From: Albula goreensis
Taxonomy: Eukaryota; Chordata; Actinopteri; Albuliformes; Albulidae
NCBI GenBank assembly: GCA_022829145.1
Contig: CM040741.1
Location: 39,850,534-39,914,533, forward strand
DNA length: 64,000 nucleotides
Direction: 5' to 3'
Shown: in pieces, positions 36,401 through 49,700 of the stretch
How the letters are laid out: every line of letters begins with the position of its first letter
Position numbering within the stretch: position 1 is the first letter of the stretch
Translations under genes and position numbers: made by a program
Notes under the pieces: generated by a model
Databases searched by the model: none
What the model was told of the DNA's origin: nothing
What the model saw: only the letters and a program-made list of their open reading frames with translations

Positions 36401-39400
36401 CCCTGTAGTAATTCTGTAACAGCCCTGAGGAAATGGACCGGGTCAGATAACCGCTTGGCTCCACGGCTGGGCTAGCTTGCCAAGGGGTGGTATCGGCCAG
36501 TGATCTCACAGGGTGTGGTGAGGCAATTCACCAATGATCAGAGCAAAGCCATGCAGATCATATATCGCTCCTGAAATGAGAAAAGAGCGGGATTCATTAG
36601 GCTCCCGACCCAATTCGACTACAGGATAAGACACACAAAAAACTGTTTCTCTCTACCTCTTTCTCTCTCGCCTTCTTTCACGCTCTGCCCGTTTATTTCT
36701 CTCAACATTTCCCAGCATGATTACCATAAAAAACAGATTGGCCTTTATTATCCTGCTTGTGCATTTCGGGAGTTTAGAACAGTGGGTCTGGAAGGCGGCC
36801 ACAGCCTGGTTTTTGAGGTCTCAAAAGCGTCCCCTGCAGAAACACGCAGGGGTGCTTAGCACTGATAATCATGCAGATAATCACAGCAATAAACATAAAC
36901 CTTTGTTTCCCAGTCTGTCACACAGTAGCGGGGGCAGAAATGAGGTTGATCCCTAAGCACCACCCCAGGAGCTGAAGGTGTGTGTGTATTTGGGTAGGGG
37001 GTCCAACTGTACATTTAAAGAGGCAATTCTCTGCAATCATAAGGCTAAAAATCATGTGCTTATATTGACACTGTCGTTGCATTGCTTTTCCAATTTCCTT
37101 CTAGTGGCCCTCAGGAGGCTTGTAAGTGACTTTGTTAATGTGGAACAAATTGCTGAGAAAACTTGAGTCTCGCTTGGGGGATGGGGGGATGGGGGGTTTG
37201 GGGTGTTCAGTGATCCCTGACGAGAAAAGAAAGGGTTCATTGTTTTAATTTAGTCAACAGCAGATGCAGCATCATGGTATAAACGTACAGTATTCTACAG
37301 TGGCTATCTGACAGATGGGTCCACAGTGCTGTGCAAATTACATACCTAGAGTTTCATAATCTACTGTCTCATTATTCTGTTTCGAGATTACTTTGTATTA
37401 TTCTATGATTTACATGGTGTGATTGAACACACATTCTGTGTCAAACCCCGTGATCTTTAAAGGGTACTGATCTGGGAAAAGTCATAGTTAAGATCCGTTT
37501 TTACTGATTTTGTATTGAGTGCTTAATCATGTTGTTGTATGTTTTGGCTGAAATTTCATTGATGGAAAATAGATTTTGCATTCTGCCTTCAAAAGAATAG
37601 TGGTCAGATGAAAGTTATACCCAATCACTATATCTGGAAAAATATCCATGCGAGACCAGTCACTGAGCTGCCTGATCTGAATATACTAATTAGACTGAAT
37701 AAAAAGAGGTAATGAGAAAAGACATTATTATACAGGAATTATTACATGCAAAGTATATGGAATAATTCCAAACTTTTGAGCGTGATAGTCTGGAGTTCTG
37801 AGAAACCGAAAATGTTACTTGCGTATCTGCAAAATTCATATATTTACAAAGAGACATTGTGTTTATACATTTCTTCCTCCAGTAAAATGAGAAGAGAGAC
37901 CTTCAGTGCTTCAGTCTCTTATTATGTGTTCCTTTTATATGTGATTGAGGGGTATTATGATCCCGTGGACATGTTTCCTACCTATTAGAAGTAGAGTACA
38001 GGTGACCCTCCCACATCGCGGGGGTTAGGGGCTCAGCCCCCCTGTGATGTGTAAAAACCACATAAAATTTTCAACCCCCTTAGGCGAGCAAAGCAAGCGT
38101 AGCAAAGCAAGCAATTCCAGCTTTGGGGTTCGCGGGAGCGCTGTGAGCATTTTAAACCAGATTGGAGTTCTGCCCTGTCTAGTGCTCAAATGGTTAGTCG
38201 GTTTCAAGGAACAATTACAGTACATTTTAAAAGGGAATTATGCCATAACTTAATCGTTTGTTGCCAACCTGCAAAAAATCAAAGCCGCGATGTAGAAAGC
38301 CGCGATGTTGGAGGGTCACCTGTATTCCCAACGTGCAGACGGCAGGGTCTCTCTCTCACAAGGGGTAATCTGGAACTGGATGTACTGCAGGGTTGAAGCT
38401 ATACATTACCTGACAAGTCCGCCTTCCTCTCCCATTCTGTCTCTGTGGCGTAGTAACAATAGCTCTGCTTTTGCTGTGCTGCTGCATTACCAGGCAGCTC
38501 ATGAAATGACATCATGTGCAGTAACAAAAGACTTACTCACCCCCTCTCTCTCTCTTGTGGCTTCATTCATACCATGTTTTCATTAAGCTACCTCTTGTGG
38601 TACAGACCCAAGGCCCTGTCCAACAGACTGTCTTAATTGAGCAGTTCCTATCTTAAGACTAAGGGATGTATAGAGTAATAAAGTGACAGTTTATGCTGCA
38701 AGGTATTCATTTTCATGTCATAATATTTTAATCCTCAGACTCAAACAGGAAAAAGGGCACACACATATGTTTATCATTTTAGACTGCCCAGACTGTAAGG
38801 GAAATCTCTGTCCTAGAAAAATTGCTTTTGGGCAGGAAAGCGCTGACCTTTTGCTTTGTGGATTTGGTGAGATGCAACACATATCCTGAGAAACATGTGA
38901 CCTGAACAAGCACTTCCCATCAAAACTACTATGTTGATGCCAGAGTTTACTTTCAGCTATCAATATTTTATTTTATAATGCTGCTTCCTGACTTACCCTT
39001 ATGAATGGTTTCCAGTTTTTCAGTGAGTCATTATTAGTGAAGACTAAGCTGAAGAACTACAATTTGCAAAAATGATAATAATAATTTGAAATTGTAGATT
39101 ACAGAGAAAATTGAATGTATTCTCTTTTCCTTTTCATTGAATGTAATATTTGGTTGAATCTTTGAGTAGTTCAGGAAAAACATGTGATTTCATATACAAA
39201 AAGGCATTATTACTGTAACATAATGATATATTGTAGATGGTTTAGTTGAACTATATTTTGCAGAATGTTTATGCAGTGCAGGACTCAGTGGGGGGAAAAG
39301 CTGGACCATCATTGCTCCTCATTTAAAGATGCCTGTCAGTGGAAATCTAAGCAGTTTTATATTATGGTCTGTGTCTAGCCACAATTTGTTTATGTCTTTG

Positions 39401-40578
39401 TTTTATTTTAATTACAACTGTCAGCGTTCTGTGTAAGACCTTATGAAGATGCAGGCAGTAGGGACTTGTAAGCCTAAAAATGATTCTTGTTGATATTGCA
39501 TTTGAAGTGTATCCCCTAGTGGACAGTTTGGTTAGTGCTTTAAACTTCAGATTTGGTAAAATATTCCTTCAATTGCAAATTAAGCAAATGCACATAAAAG
39601 AGAAACATCTTTCACATTCAACTGAAAAGAAGGCAGAGAATTACAAAACCTGCCCCCCTACACACATCCCCCTACCCTGGCCCCAATCCCAACCAACCCC
39701 CCCCACCCCACCCCCCCATTCAGTTCAACGGTTTTTTATCCTACCACCACCCAAACAAGACACTGAACTCACATTCTCTCAGTTTTCCAAGAGAGTTACA
39801 TTTTCTTTGTTGCTTTCAAAAACAGTTTTTCATGGTTTTTACTTTCCCATAACTTTCCTATAAAGCACATTGACTATATCAGAAACTGTTAAAATTCCTG
39901 GTAAAGTCAGGAATATAGTGTTTTCTGTCTTCCCATCATGTGACTATATAGGGTTGACTATTCAGTGAAATAAAATATAATGTTAGTGACAACTCAGAAG
40001 CTTAGCTCATTCTTTGATTCAATGAAGTATGTAGTTTGCTGAAGTATGCGTTAAAAATGAGAAGTAGTTCTGCTAATGCTGTTGAGCACAAATCAAGCAA
40101 TGAAGTGGAAATAGCTCTGTACTGTGTGCATTGTGTGTTGCTAAAGAGCATTTCTTGTTGTTGACAGTATAAGTCGTTATGACTGAGTGATGTTAAGACG
40201 CTATGTAAAAGATTTGGTTCCCACTATACAAACTGTTTGACACTCCAGCACTCGTTTTCTAGTGACAAATAGCTTGTCTATGAATTTGCCCAATCCTTTG
40301 TGCACTGCAAGTTTCAGGGAAAGGGCATTGTCACAGATTCCGGTCAACTCAAGTGAAAGAGAATCTTTCACTGTAAGTTGTGCTTTGTCACTCAGAGTCT
40401 ATGAAAAGGGTGTTTTTTTTATTTAGTCTTATTAGGGCCTGCAGTCTGGGCCGAGTTAACAAGCAACATAAGGCCACTCCCCAAATCACCATAGCAACTC
40501 TGCATCACTGCCAAAACATGCTGCGTCCTCTGAATCTTTTTTAGAGTGCCTTTGTATGTCTATCTGTGTATTTCTATA

Positions 40579-40618
<40 letters not shown>

Positions 40619-40948
40619 CAAGTGTATACTTGCATGTGGCTGCTTTTTGAGTTTTTGCTCTTTATACAAAAGCCCCTTTTCCTACGCAGCTCTATGCATA
40701 GAAGCATGTATGTGCGGTAGCACTCACGCACATAAGACACTGCTTGGCCCCTCCAACTATAACTGCATTATCTTACAAGACTTACGTTTGTGGTTTAATG
40801 GTAGAGGAATAGGCTGCGGGGCTGTGGAGCTGAGAGATGGGCTGCCCTACTTCTGAGTGACTGTGCTTCTGACAGCAGGGACAGTGAGTTAACATAGCCA
40901 GTCACTCCCCTCTCTGCCCAGTTGGCTCAAGTTCAGCTCTGAGCCTGG

Positions 40949-41036
<88 letters not shown>

Positions 41037-43688
41037 CAGACCCACATGCACTGTATCAACATTAAATATGGTACAACCAAGCCTGAGCAATAGGGGGCCC
41101 TGTGACAAATTACTATTTGATGGTTAGCATGCTAGCTGGCAGATGTCCTTATTTTTCATGGATCGGGGTGTATCGCAGCCCACCGGATCTTGCCGGATGG
41201 AATGCGGAGAGGCTGTTTGTTTCCTTGTCATTACTTTTATTAGGCTGGCAGACGTAGCCCGCGTGTGCTGCGACGCAGGGCTGAGCAAGCGGCGACCTCC
41301 CCACAATACCTTTTCTGCTGCATCAGCAGCTTGGGACGGCTCTTAAAGCGCTGCCTTTTTACAATGCGTTTCTGTCCTCCCTAATAGATGACTGGCAGCT
41401 GTCCACTACACTTACTGTCAAAGTTACAGACCGCTGCTGCTTGCTGTCTGCTCAAATGAGAAGCTGCCCTGAAACGAGAGGCCGCCCGTAAAAGCTTTTC
41501 TTGTTGGCGAATGGGTCTGGCATGGCCAAGGTCTGGAGATTTCAGGTATACTTCAGCATATTTACCATACCACAGTTATAAAATACTTTGTTTATGAGAG
41601 TCCCTGGCAGTTTTAACCATATTTGAGGTGTTTGCTGCCACCACTGTTTCAGAAGAATTTAATGCAAAAAACGTGTTCCTAAAGAGATTGGAAATGTTTA
41701 TTAGATAAGAGTGGGACACTCTGCATTGTAAACTGTGAGTTCATCTCGACAGTTTAACGCAAACTGCTAATAAACAACATAACTGAAAACATCTTGTTTG
41801 GATGTTGCTCTGCTTTAAATTTTTTATCAAATGTTTGAAGAGCAGATTATTAATGGATATCTCTGTTTGTCTATGAGGCCCAAATATATATTTTTATGTT
41901 ATTATTTTTGGCAGAGCCATATAATCTCATGAAATTTTGCCTCGCTTGTATCAGTATTATAATCTGTTTTCTCAGAATTTGTGAACCCGTGTCTCTTTTT
42001 TCAACTTTTTCATCGGTACTAAGAAGGGATGATGGTTTCTTTGCACATGCAGGCACATTTGTATTTGACGAGCTGCCGCTAAATCCAAATCCCTTGCCAG
42101 CCTCCCTGATTGATGTCTTTGTGGAGTACCCTACGTGAGTTTCTGCCTTTGATCGCTCTCTGTGAGAAGACACTCTGTGGGCCTACAAACCCAGTCTGGT
42201 TCATTCAGGACCGTTGTGTAGTATTCTAACCAACCCCACCTCCCCCACCCCCCCACCTCAATTCTCCTGTGCTACTAAGCTGGGCACAGGGGTTGGGAGA
42301 GGACTCTTGGCACTGTGCCAGTTTCACAGGCGTACACAGTGTGCCTTGGTGGTGTGAGGCAAAGCGCGGGGAGGCGGCCGGGGGGGGAGGGGCAAGGTCA
42401 CCGAGCTGAGCTCAAGGCCAATTCGCCGGGACACGCTCTCAGAAAGCAGCGGCACACATTCAGAGAACTGCCTCCTGGCCAAATTTGACACACTGTTCCT
42501 GTCTGATCCAAAGACACAATCACTCACTCTCCCCCAAAGCACTTTCTCTGTGGATTGTTTTTTTTTTTTTTTGGACATTAGCGTTTGTTCTTTTCTCAGC
42601 CAAATTAGTATGAGGCACTCCAAAGTTATACTGTCAGCTTTGATTTCATTTGCACAGATTTCAGGTTTTTCTTTTTTTAACTTCCTTTTCAAGACGCTCT
42701 TGGCTTTGTACCAATGTAGGCAAATCCTGCCAAAAGACGCTTCCCATTTTATCTGAATCTGAGTTGCTGAATTTGTCAGTGTTTCCTTTTCTGAAGTAGC
42801 GGTTTTATGTAGTCCAGTTCTCATTAGGTTGTATTGCCGTTCCTCCCAGGGCAGGCTGTTCGAGGTGAGGTGCCCTGAACTATACAGCCCATTTCTTTAC
42901 ATGTCAATTATTCAGCATTCTCCCTGTGAGCGCCGCATGCGGGAAGCGGCGAGGCTGCGGCGTCCACGTGGCCCGGCGATGCCGTTAGCGGCGGTAATTC
43001 TTCTGGCTGCTCGCACAGGAGGAATTTATGACCAATTACCTCTCCTTTTTCCTGGAGCATCACCGCTGGGCTGGAGGAAGCCAAACGGCCGCTCTCTGCA
43101 CTGCAGAGCCATAGTTATGAGCGGAGCAATGTCCACTAAAGAGTGTCACATTGTCACCTCCCTTACCGTTGTGTTTTATTGCCTCAGAACAGCATAGTGG
43201 GGACATAAACTCCAGTACAGGAGTCTTTACCCTTATCCCGCCCTTCTCAGTTCAGCCACGGCCGGTCAGTATGTCTCTGTTGGCATCACCTCGCTGCTAT
43301 AAAATACACTTGCTGCTCACGTACAGATTCGGCCCCGGTTCCATTTCCCCGACCAGTTTGCGACTGTACGTTCCTGTAAATCAATTTTGGAATTGGCCTG
43401 TGTCCTGGATATGGGGAAGGATGCTGAAGCTGGCCTTATGGAGATAATGCAGTAGGCGCCATGGAAAACACTGCATGCCATGAGCAACCCAGTGAAACGA
43501 GTGTGTGTGCATGTGTAAGTAAATGTCTGTGTGTGCATGTGTTCATGGGAGTGAAGACATGTACATGCATTGTACGTTTTTACAGGTGTGTGGAGTGTTG
43601 TTGCATAGTTGTTTCGCTTTTCCTGTTGATGAGCATTTGAAAGTTGCAATTGTGCATGTATTTTTGCATGTAGGTTCACAGTGTGCTG

Positions 43689-43734
<46 letters not shown>

Positions 43735-46700
43735 GGATGAGACATGCAATGGAATCACCTTCATGTGAACCACACCTCCCTTCTGGCTACCTCTCATCTT
43801 GCCACACTGTCACACAATGTGAGAAAGGTGACAGATTCTGCTCCGAGCTCTCTGATGATATTTGACGGTGTGGGATGTTTGCCGCTCCCTGCTTTCATGG
43901 ACTGGCGCTTCTTCCCCTATGATGTGGCAGGTGCCTCCCCATGAAGGCTTTGTGAAGCCCCCATTTCCCAGATTAGGCTGCTGACCTAACGTGGAAGGAG
44001 CAGAGAGGAAAGCTTGCATATACAATGCTCAGAGTATCACCATTCCATATTCACTGCCCTTTTATCTATGTTTTACATGTGCCTACCTTTGTGAGTTACA
44101 TTTCATCATAAAGCATGCAATATCTTAAAACAAAGATCAAACATTTTTTGTATTGCATGTACTCATTTATTTCAGCTTTTGGGAATCTCTTGGCAAAACA
44201 GAAATAGTATTAAATTTCTTATTTGAACCTCACAGAAAATTAAACTGCTACACTATGGAGCTGAATTAATTAGAGACAAAAAGTCCCACATCACAAGTGT
44301 AAGCCATGACTCCTGTTGGTTCTGCCTTGAAGTGCAGAGTTTTATTCCTTTTCAAATTTCAATGGTTGGTGCTGGCTGTTCCTTCCCATGACAGATGGCC
44401 CTCTTATCCTTGTCCCTGTTCTGAACCCACAGACAAGATATGTGGGGGCCCCCCTTCCCCATTCATAGCAGGGGTAGACTGGTGTCCCCACTTATCTTGG
44501 GGGGGGGGTAACACGTGTACCAGTGATCCCTGTGGAGCGTTGAGCCCTAAGACCCCAGAAATTGTCTGTCTCTAATCCCTTTATATATCCTGTCTTCTGA
44601 TGCAGAAGGAGCTACCTTGAATTCCCAGGTCCTACCCGTACACGTGTGAGTGGAATTTTTACACCTGTCTTGTACCCTATGGCCGAATAATATTTATTGC
44701 TTTTTTGATAGGAATGCCCTGATATCCCCCGTTCAGCTCTAGAGAGATGGGTAGAGGCTCTTGGGTCGTCCCAGGATTAAATTCAGTGTTTTTCTCAAGT
44801 TTAATGCTAACCTCCTTCCTCTGGACTGACTTTGATGTACCACAAAGCTAGTCAGGGGGCTTCAGTAAAACTGGTAACTAACAATTTTCTGTGAAATTCT
44901 CACAAATTTCTCACAAGCTGATATTCAAAGAGAGTCTTGGACTCTGTTGAAAGCAGGTAAGAGGAAGGGAGGACCGGTGTTTGCTCAAACTCAGGGCAGA
45001 GTGAGCACATACTACGCCGCTGTCCTCGGTGGGTGGGGTCCCGACTGCTTTTCCCTCAGCTCTCTAACGTGGAGCCGCAGTGCAGCAACGGCTGAGCAGC
45101 CTCTGGCGGGCGACCGCATGCGGATTAATCTAACACATTGGGGAGTTTTATTTATTGCTGCTGCAAACCATTTCTCCTGCAATTAATTTGTGGGGTGCCT
45201 AAGGGAGCCGAAATGTGCAGGGGTGAATTTCCTGCACTGGGGATATAAGGGCAAGCATGGACAGGCCAAGATATGGCAAACTTGTTGTGTGGGGCCTAGA
45301 GTCTGGGCCCAGAAATGGAGGATGTCCAACACCCTGGCCACCCCAGTGGAGCGGGGTGTGGGTTAGGATTGGTGTGTACCAGAGCGATATGTAATTAGAT
45401 GGCCACAGGGCATTCTTTGAAAGTGGGTGGCTGGTTTAGCTATCCTCCACACGGTATGCCAGACAGTTTGGGAAGTGTTGTTATCACTGATTTCTCTTCT
45501 CATTTGCACAGACACGGAGGCGGGAAGGGCTTAACCGAATAAATCACTGCTCCTAAGCTCTGAGACACACTCTTGTCTGGTACCCTGTTTGTTATACTGC
45601 TTTTCAGTTATCCCCCTCCCCACCCCAAAATGTTTGTCTCTCCATCAACACACCATGGAAAGTGACATCCCGGTAATAACCTGTCACTCTGGCGGAGATG
45701 AGGGGCATGTCACCTGCAGGTCTGTGTCACAGTAGCGCCGGTGCTGCCGCGGTGTCCCCAGTGAGTGGCTGTCATCGTCCGCTGGGGACGCCCCTGAGTG
45801 CTGGCAAGGCCTGACAGGGAATCGCTCAGCCCAGCCGGCACTTTTTGTAAGGTTCTGATGGATGGAAACGAGGTGGGTGATACTGGAGTTCATATTGAGG
45901 TCAACTTTCTGGTACCACTCAGGACTTCATTCAGATAATTAGTCACAGCGTTAATTATGATGAACACAATAATAACAGGCTTGGAATGGATTGCAGCCAA
46001 TTCCTAGACATTTTGTTTCTTGTTATGAACTTATTTTATGTTTTGTTGGACCACAGGTTGGTTTCCTTCTTTTATCCCCCAACTTCTAATTAAGTCAGAC
46101 CTAACATTTTTGTAAATGTTTGAAATGTAGATGAAATTTATAGTTATCCAAATTATACAGTGATTTGAATAATATACACATTGCCAGAAAGTTATAAATG
46201 GTGGAAAGTAGAAATGATCCTCTGGAGGGCAGAGGGATGAGGAGAAGCATTTCTCCTGAATTCTGGCCCAGTTTCCCAACTCCCCCTGCTGGACTGAACG
46301 ATTGAAAAAACTATTTTCATAACTTCCATACCTGTTTATTTAAGGACACAAGATTTTAAAATGGGAAGAGTTTTCTGGTACGCCTGTGTCCCTGGCTTAG
46401 CCTAACTGGGAGAATGAGGTTCTATACCTACCCACCTTCTGTGACTGAACTTGTTTATCCAAAGAGAACACAGCTGTGGTCCACAGGTTGGCCAATAGCA
46501 AACAACAAGGAACGAGAATTCATGATTATTTTCAAATTAAGTAGAGGTGTAAAAATGCATTAATTACCCAAGACAGACATCAGTCCCTGTGGTGTTTTAA
46601 TGACTTTGGTCAACATGCCCTTCTCTGTCTGTCTGAAAGACCCATGATAGCTGGAGCCTCTCAGTTATATAATCAATGATGATGTAATTTAAGATTTAAT

Positions 46701-49700
46701 ATCCCTGACCTTGGGAGCAAAATGTACTCAGCACAGTAGTATCAGCACAATACATTGATAAATACATGCATGGGTCAGCTGTATTTTATTTTGTGTGTTG
46801 TCTCAACTGTAAACATTGAGCAATAATAGTTCAGAGAACTCTTCAACTCTGTAGAGGGTGTAAATGGGGGAAAAAAGATCCCAAGAGTTGATGTGAAGGA
46901 ATATGTTTGCTAGCCATTTGTATGGCTAACTAAACAAGAAAATGGCTAAAATGAGGGAGAGTAACACTGTATCATTATGATGGCTAGATGTCTTTGGCTC
47001 CTCTGTCTGTTAATCCAAACACATTTCTCTTTTAAATTTTCACAGAAAATAAAGTCAAACACTTGATATACTACATAAACACACACACACAGACACACTA
47101 ACTAAATGTGTATGTAGCATACTCGTATACTCCTACATATTGCCAATGTATATTAATAATGCAATAAGACTACTAAATTCAAATATTTAGTTATTCAAAT
47201 ATTTAATCATAATGTTAGTGACTCTACATAACCAGTCCTACCTAATTAAATAAAACTTCTCATCTAAAAAACAGAGCACAGAGTGGTCACATCCCATCAT
47301 TATGGTAAGATTACAATATCTATACTAATATCGCAACCATTTACAGGGCTCACAGAATACTTCATCAGAGCATGTTTTACAAATAGCTACATTTTAGTCA
47401 CTTTCCTATGCATTTAAATATGCCTACGTAGTCTGTTTATTCTGTAGGCTAAAGCACAGGCATTACGCAGTAGTTCATCAAAACAAAGCACGTGTCTGTC
47501 TTATCTGGCAGTTAATTATGTTCCATCATATCCGCCAAACAGCAATCTTGGCATTAGCCTGATATTGAAATAATAATCTACAGTGCATCCTTAATCTACT
47601 GGGCATAGGAATCTGCTAAGAGACTGGGTGGCACGTTGTCCCGGTGTTATATCACTATAAACTACGCAGCTGGGTGGTGGAATAGGGCAGTATCTGGCCG
47701 GGCCTCTCAATTCCGCATTATGCATTTTTTATGCCAACATCTGCCTTCTGCAGCTATTAAACAAGTGGTAACACAGAGGCCTTTTGTCTCAGTCTGCATA
47801 TTGTATAACCAAAGGTTCTGTTAGGATTTCTCCTTGACCATCAATTCCAAACTTAACACAGGTCAAATATTGGGTCAGGAGTATCAATTTAACTTTAGAG
47901 AGATAATGTTCTGCTTAATATTCTCTCTATTCAAGAATTTTTTTCATTTAAGTGAGGTAGCGAGTGGAGGGTTGTCATGAATTTATCAGGAACCTTTTCA
48001 GATACTCTTATCCAAGCCAGCCTGGTGTCTTGGTTTCTTTTTGTTTATTCCTTAACCCAGCAAGTAAATAAGGATCTGTCCTCTTTCATTATACAGTAGA
48101 TGAGGCAATTAACATTTTCTGTAGCAGTCAATTCATAAAAACCTCTGGTCACAGAACTAATGAATCAATATATTGACCAATAAATCAAAATGTATAATGT
48201 GTTTGATTTTTTAGTATTTACACTTTCACAAATCCATGAACAGAGTTAATCATTCAGAGGAAATAAAATAAAATCTAAAAACTGTTACATTTTTAAAAAC
48301 GAAACAAAAAAAGATTCCACAATGGCGGGAAGATGTGGTTGACAGAAATAGAAATGTAAATAGAAATGGAAATTGAATATCTAAGAAACAGACGACAGTG
48401 AATGCTTCTCTCTACATTAATCCAGAGATTAACAGAATTTATAGGAATTTGTTGTGGGGTCTTGCAAGATAAGCATAGTCTAAGTCTTAGTTATTGTAGA
48501 ATATGACAGCTCTGGGTTACTATTTTCTATCCAACAGTAACCAGTTCAGGGATGGGGATGTCTAGTAATCTGACAAGGATCTAATTTATGCAGCTTGGTC
48601 CAGTAATTTTGAAAATACTGTTTGCTATAAGCAGCAGCAAGGGGGGATGGGGGAATCCTATGGAAAATGAGAAATGGTGAGGGAGAGTGACACAGGAAAA
48701 GAGAACCATTTTCACAACTGGAGGGAAAGGCTACTCGATGTAATATTTGGCCGTGAAGGTGATCCAAGGAGCAGAAAATGGGAACTAAAATAGGAACTGG
48801 TTCGACTATTAATTTGGTGACGGCAAAGATGATTCTTAGCACCCGCATTTTCTAAAGCCACTAGCTGCTCTCCATCTCGGCACACATGTTGACTGCATGA
48901 CATATTAAATAGATAGGTCTTCACCTCGCCAATACTTTCCACAGCTGCCTAAAGCGCTAGAAGCTCTGCCAATCTCTCAAGAGGTAAATAACATTCGAAA
49001 TCCTTGGAGACAAGTATTTTGCTGTTGTTGATGGAAATGCTAATATTTAGTTCCCCTCATGTGTATGCCTCTGGCCTTAATGGAATTTCTGTTCAGTGCT
49101 TGAAATCATTATTGGAAAAAGTATAGTATGTGACATACTCTAATACCACAGTGGAGACCTTTGAACGAAGCACTTGATTGGTCATTACCACATCTCAGGT
49201 CCAATCAGCAAAATGTGTTTGGGGACAGGATTTGATGCAAGCTGCTTTCATTTCCTACCTGTCACTTACTGCATGACTTGCAGGAGTTCATTCCTTGCCC
49301 TTGGTCATGGAGCCAATCTGCTGCCACTGCTGGGATCACATAAAGCTTTCCTTTGTTTTTCCATAAACCCAATTCCGAGTCACTGCAGAAGAAGCTAAGC
49401 AGCCCAGTGGGCCACCAGGCCCGTGTGCTGCCAGGAGACGAGCTGGAGAGTCAGATCAATACGGTTTCTAATTCCTGCAGCCGAGCGGAAAACTCTGCCT
49501 GTCAGATGGGCCCCGGTAGCAGCCCCCTCCTCTGGTATGACACTGAAGTGGGCCAAGGTCGTTTCCCACAGAGAAAGTCATGGAAATGGTTCTTAATGTA
49601 CTCACCAGTCCATGCTAAGACTTTCAAAGTATCTTTTTACTTGACCTGTTCTGCTGGGTGATTTATTTGGTTTTGTGCCTCGTGTTTAAAATCTGGCCCA

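Noticed and set aside
40889-41108. Open frames encoding His-Thr repeats
   Set aside because: They are translations of the (GT)n microsatellite; similar artefacts occur at 43543-43797 and 49942-50130.
41871-42173. Overlapping opposing open frames near 41.9-42.1 kb
   Set aside because: No similarity to known proteins and mutual overlap on both strands indicate chance.
42324-42824. A 166-codon minus-strand open frame in NOS1AP-like intron 2
   Set aside because: It has no recognisable domain, runs through a homopolymer and GC-rich stretches, and does not fit neighbouring splice phases; chance frame.
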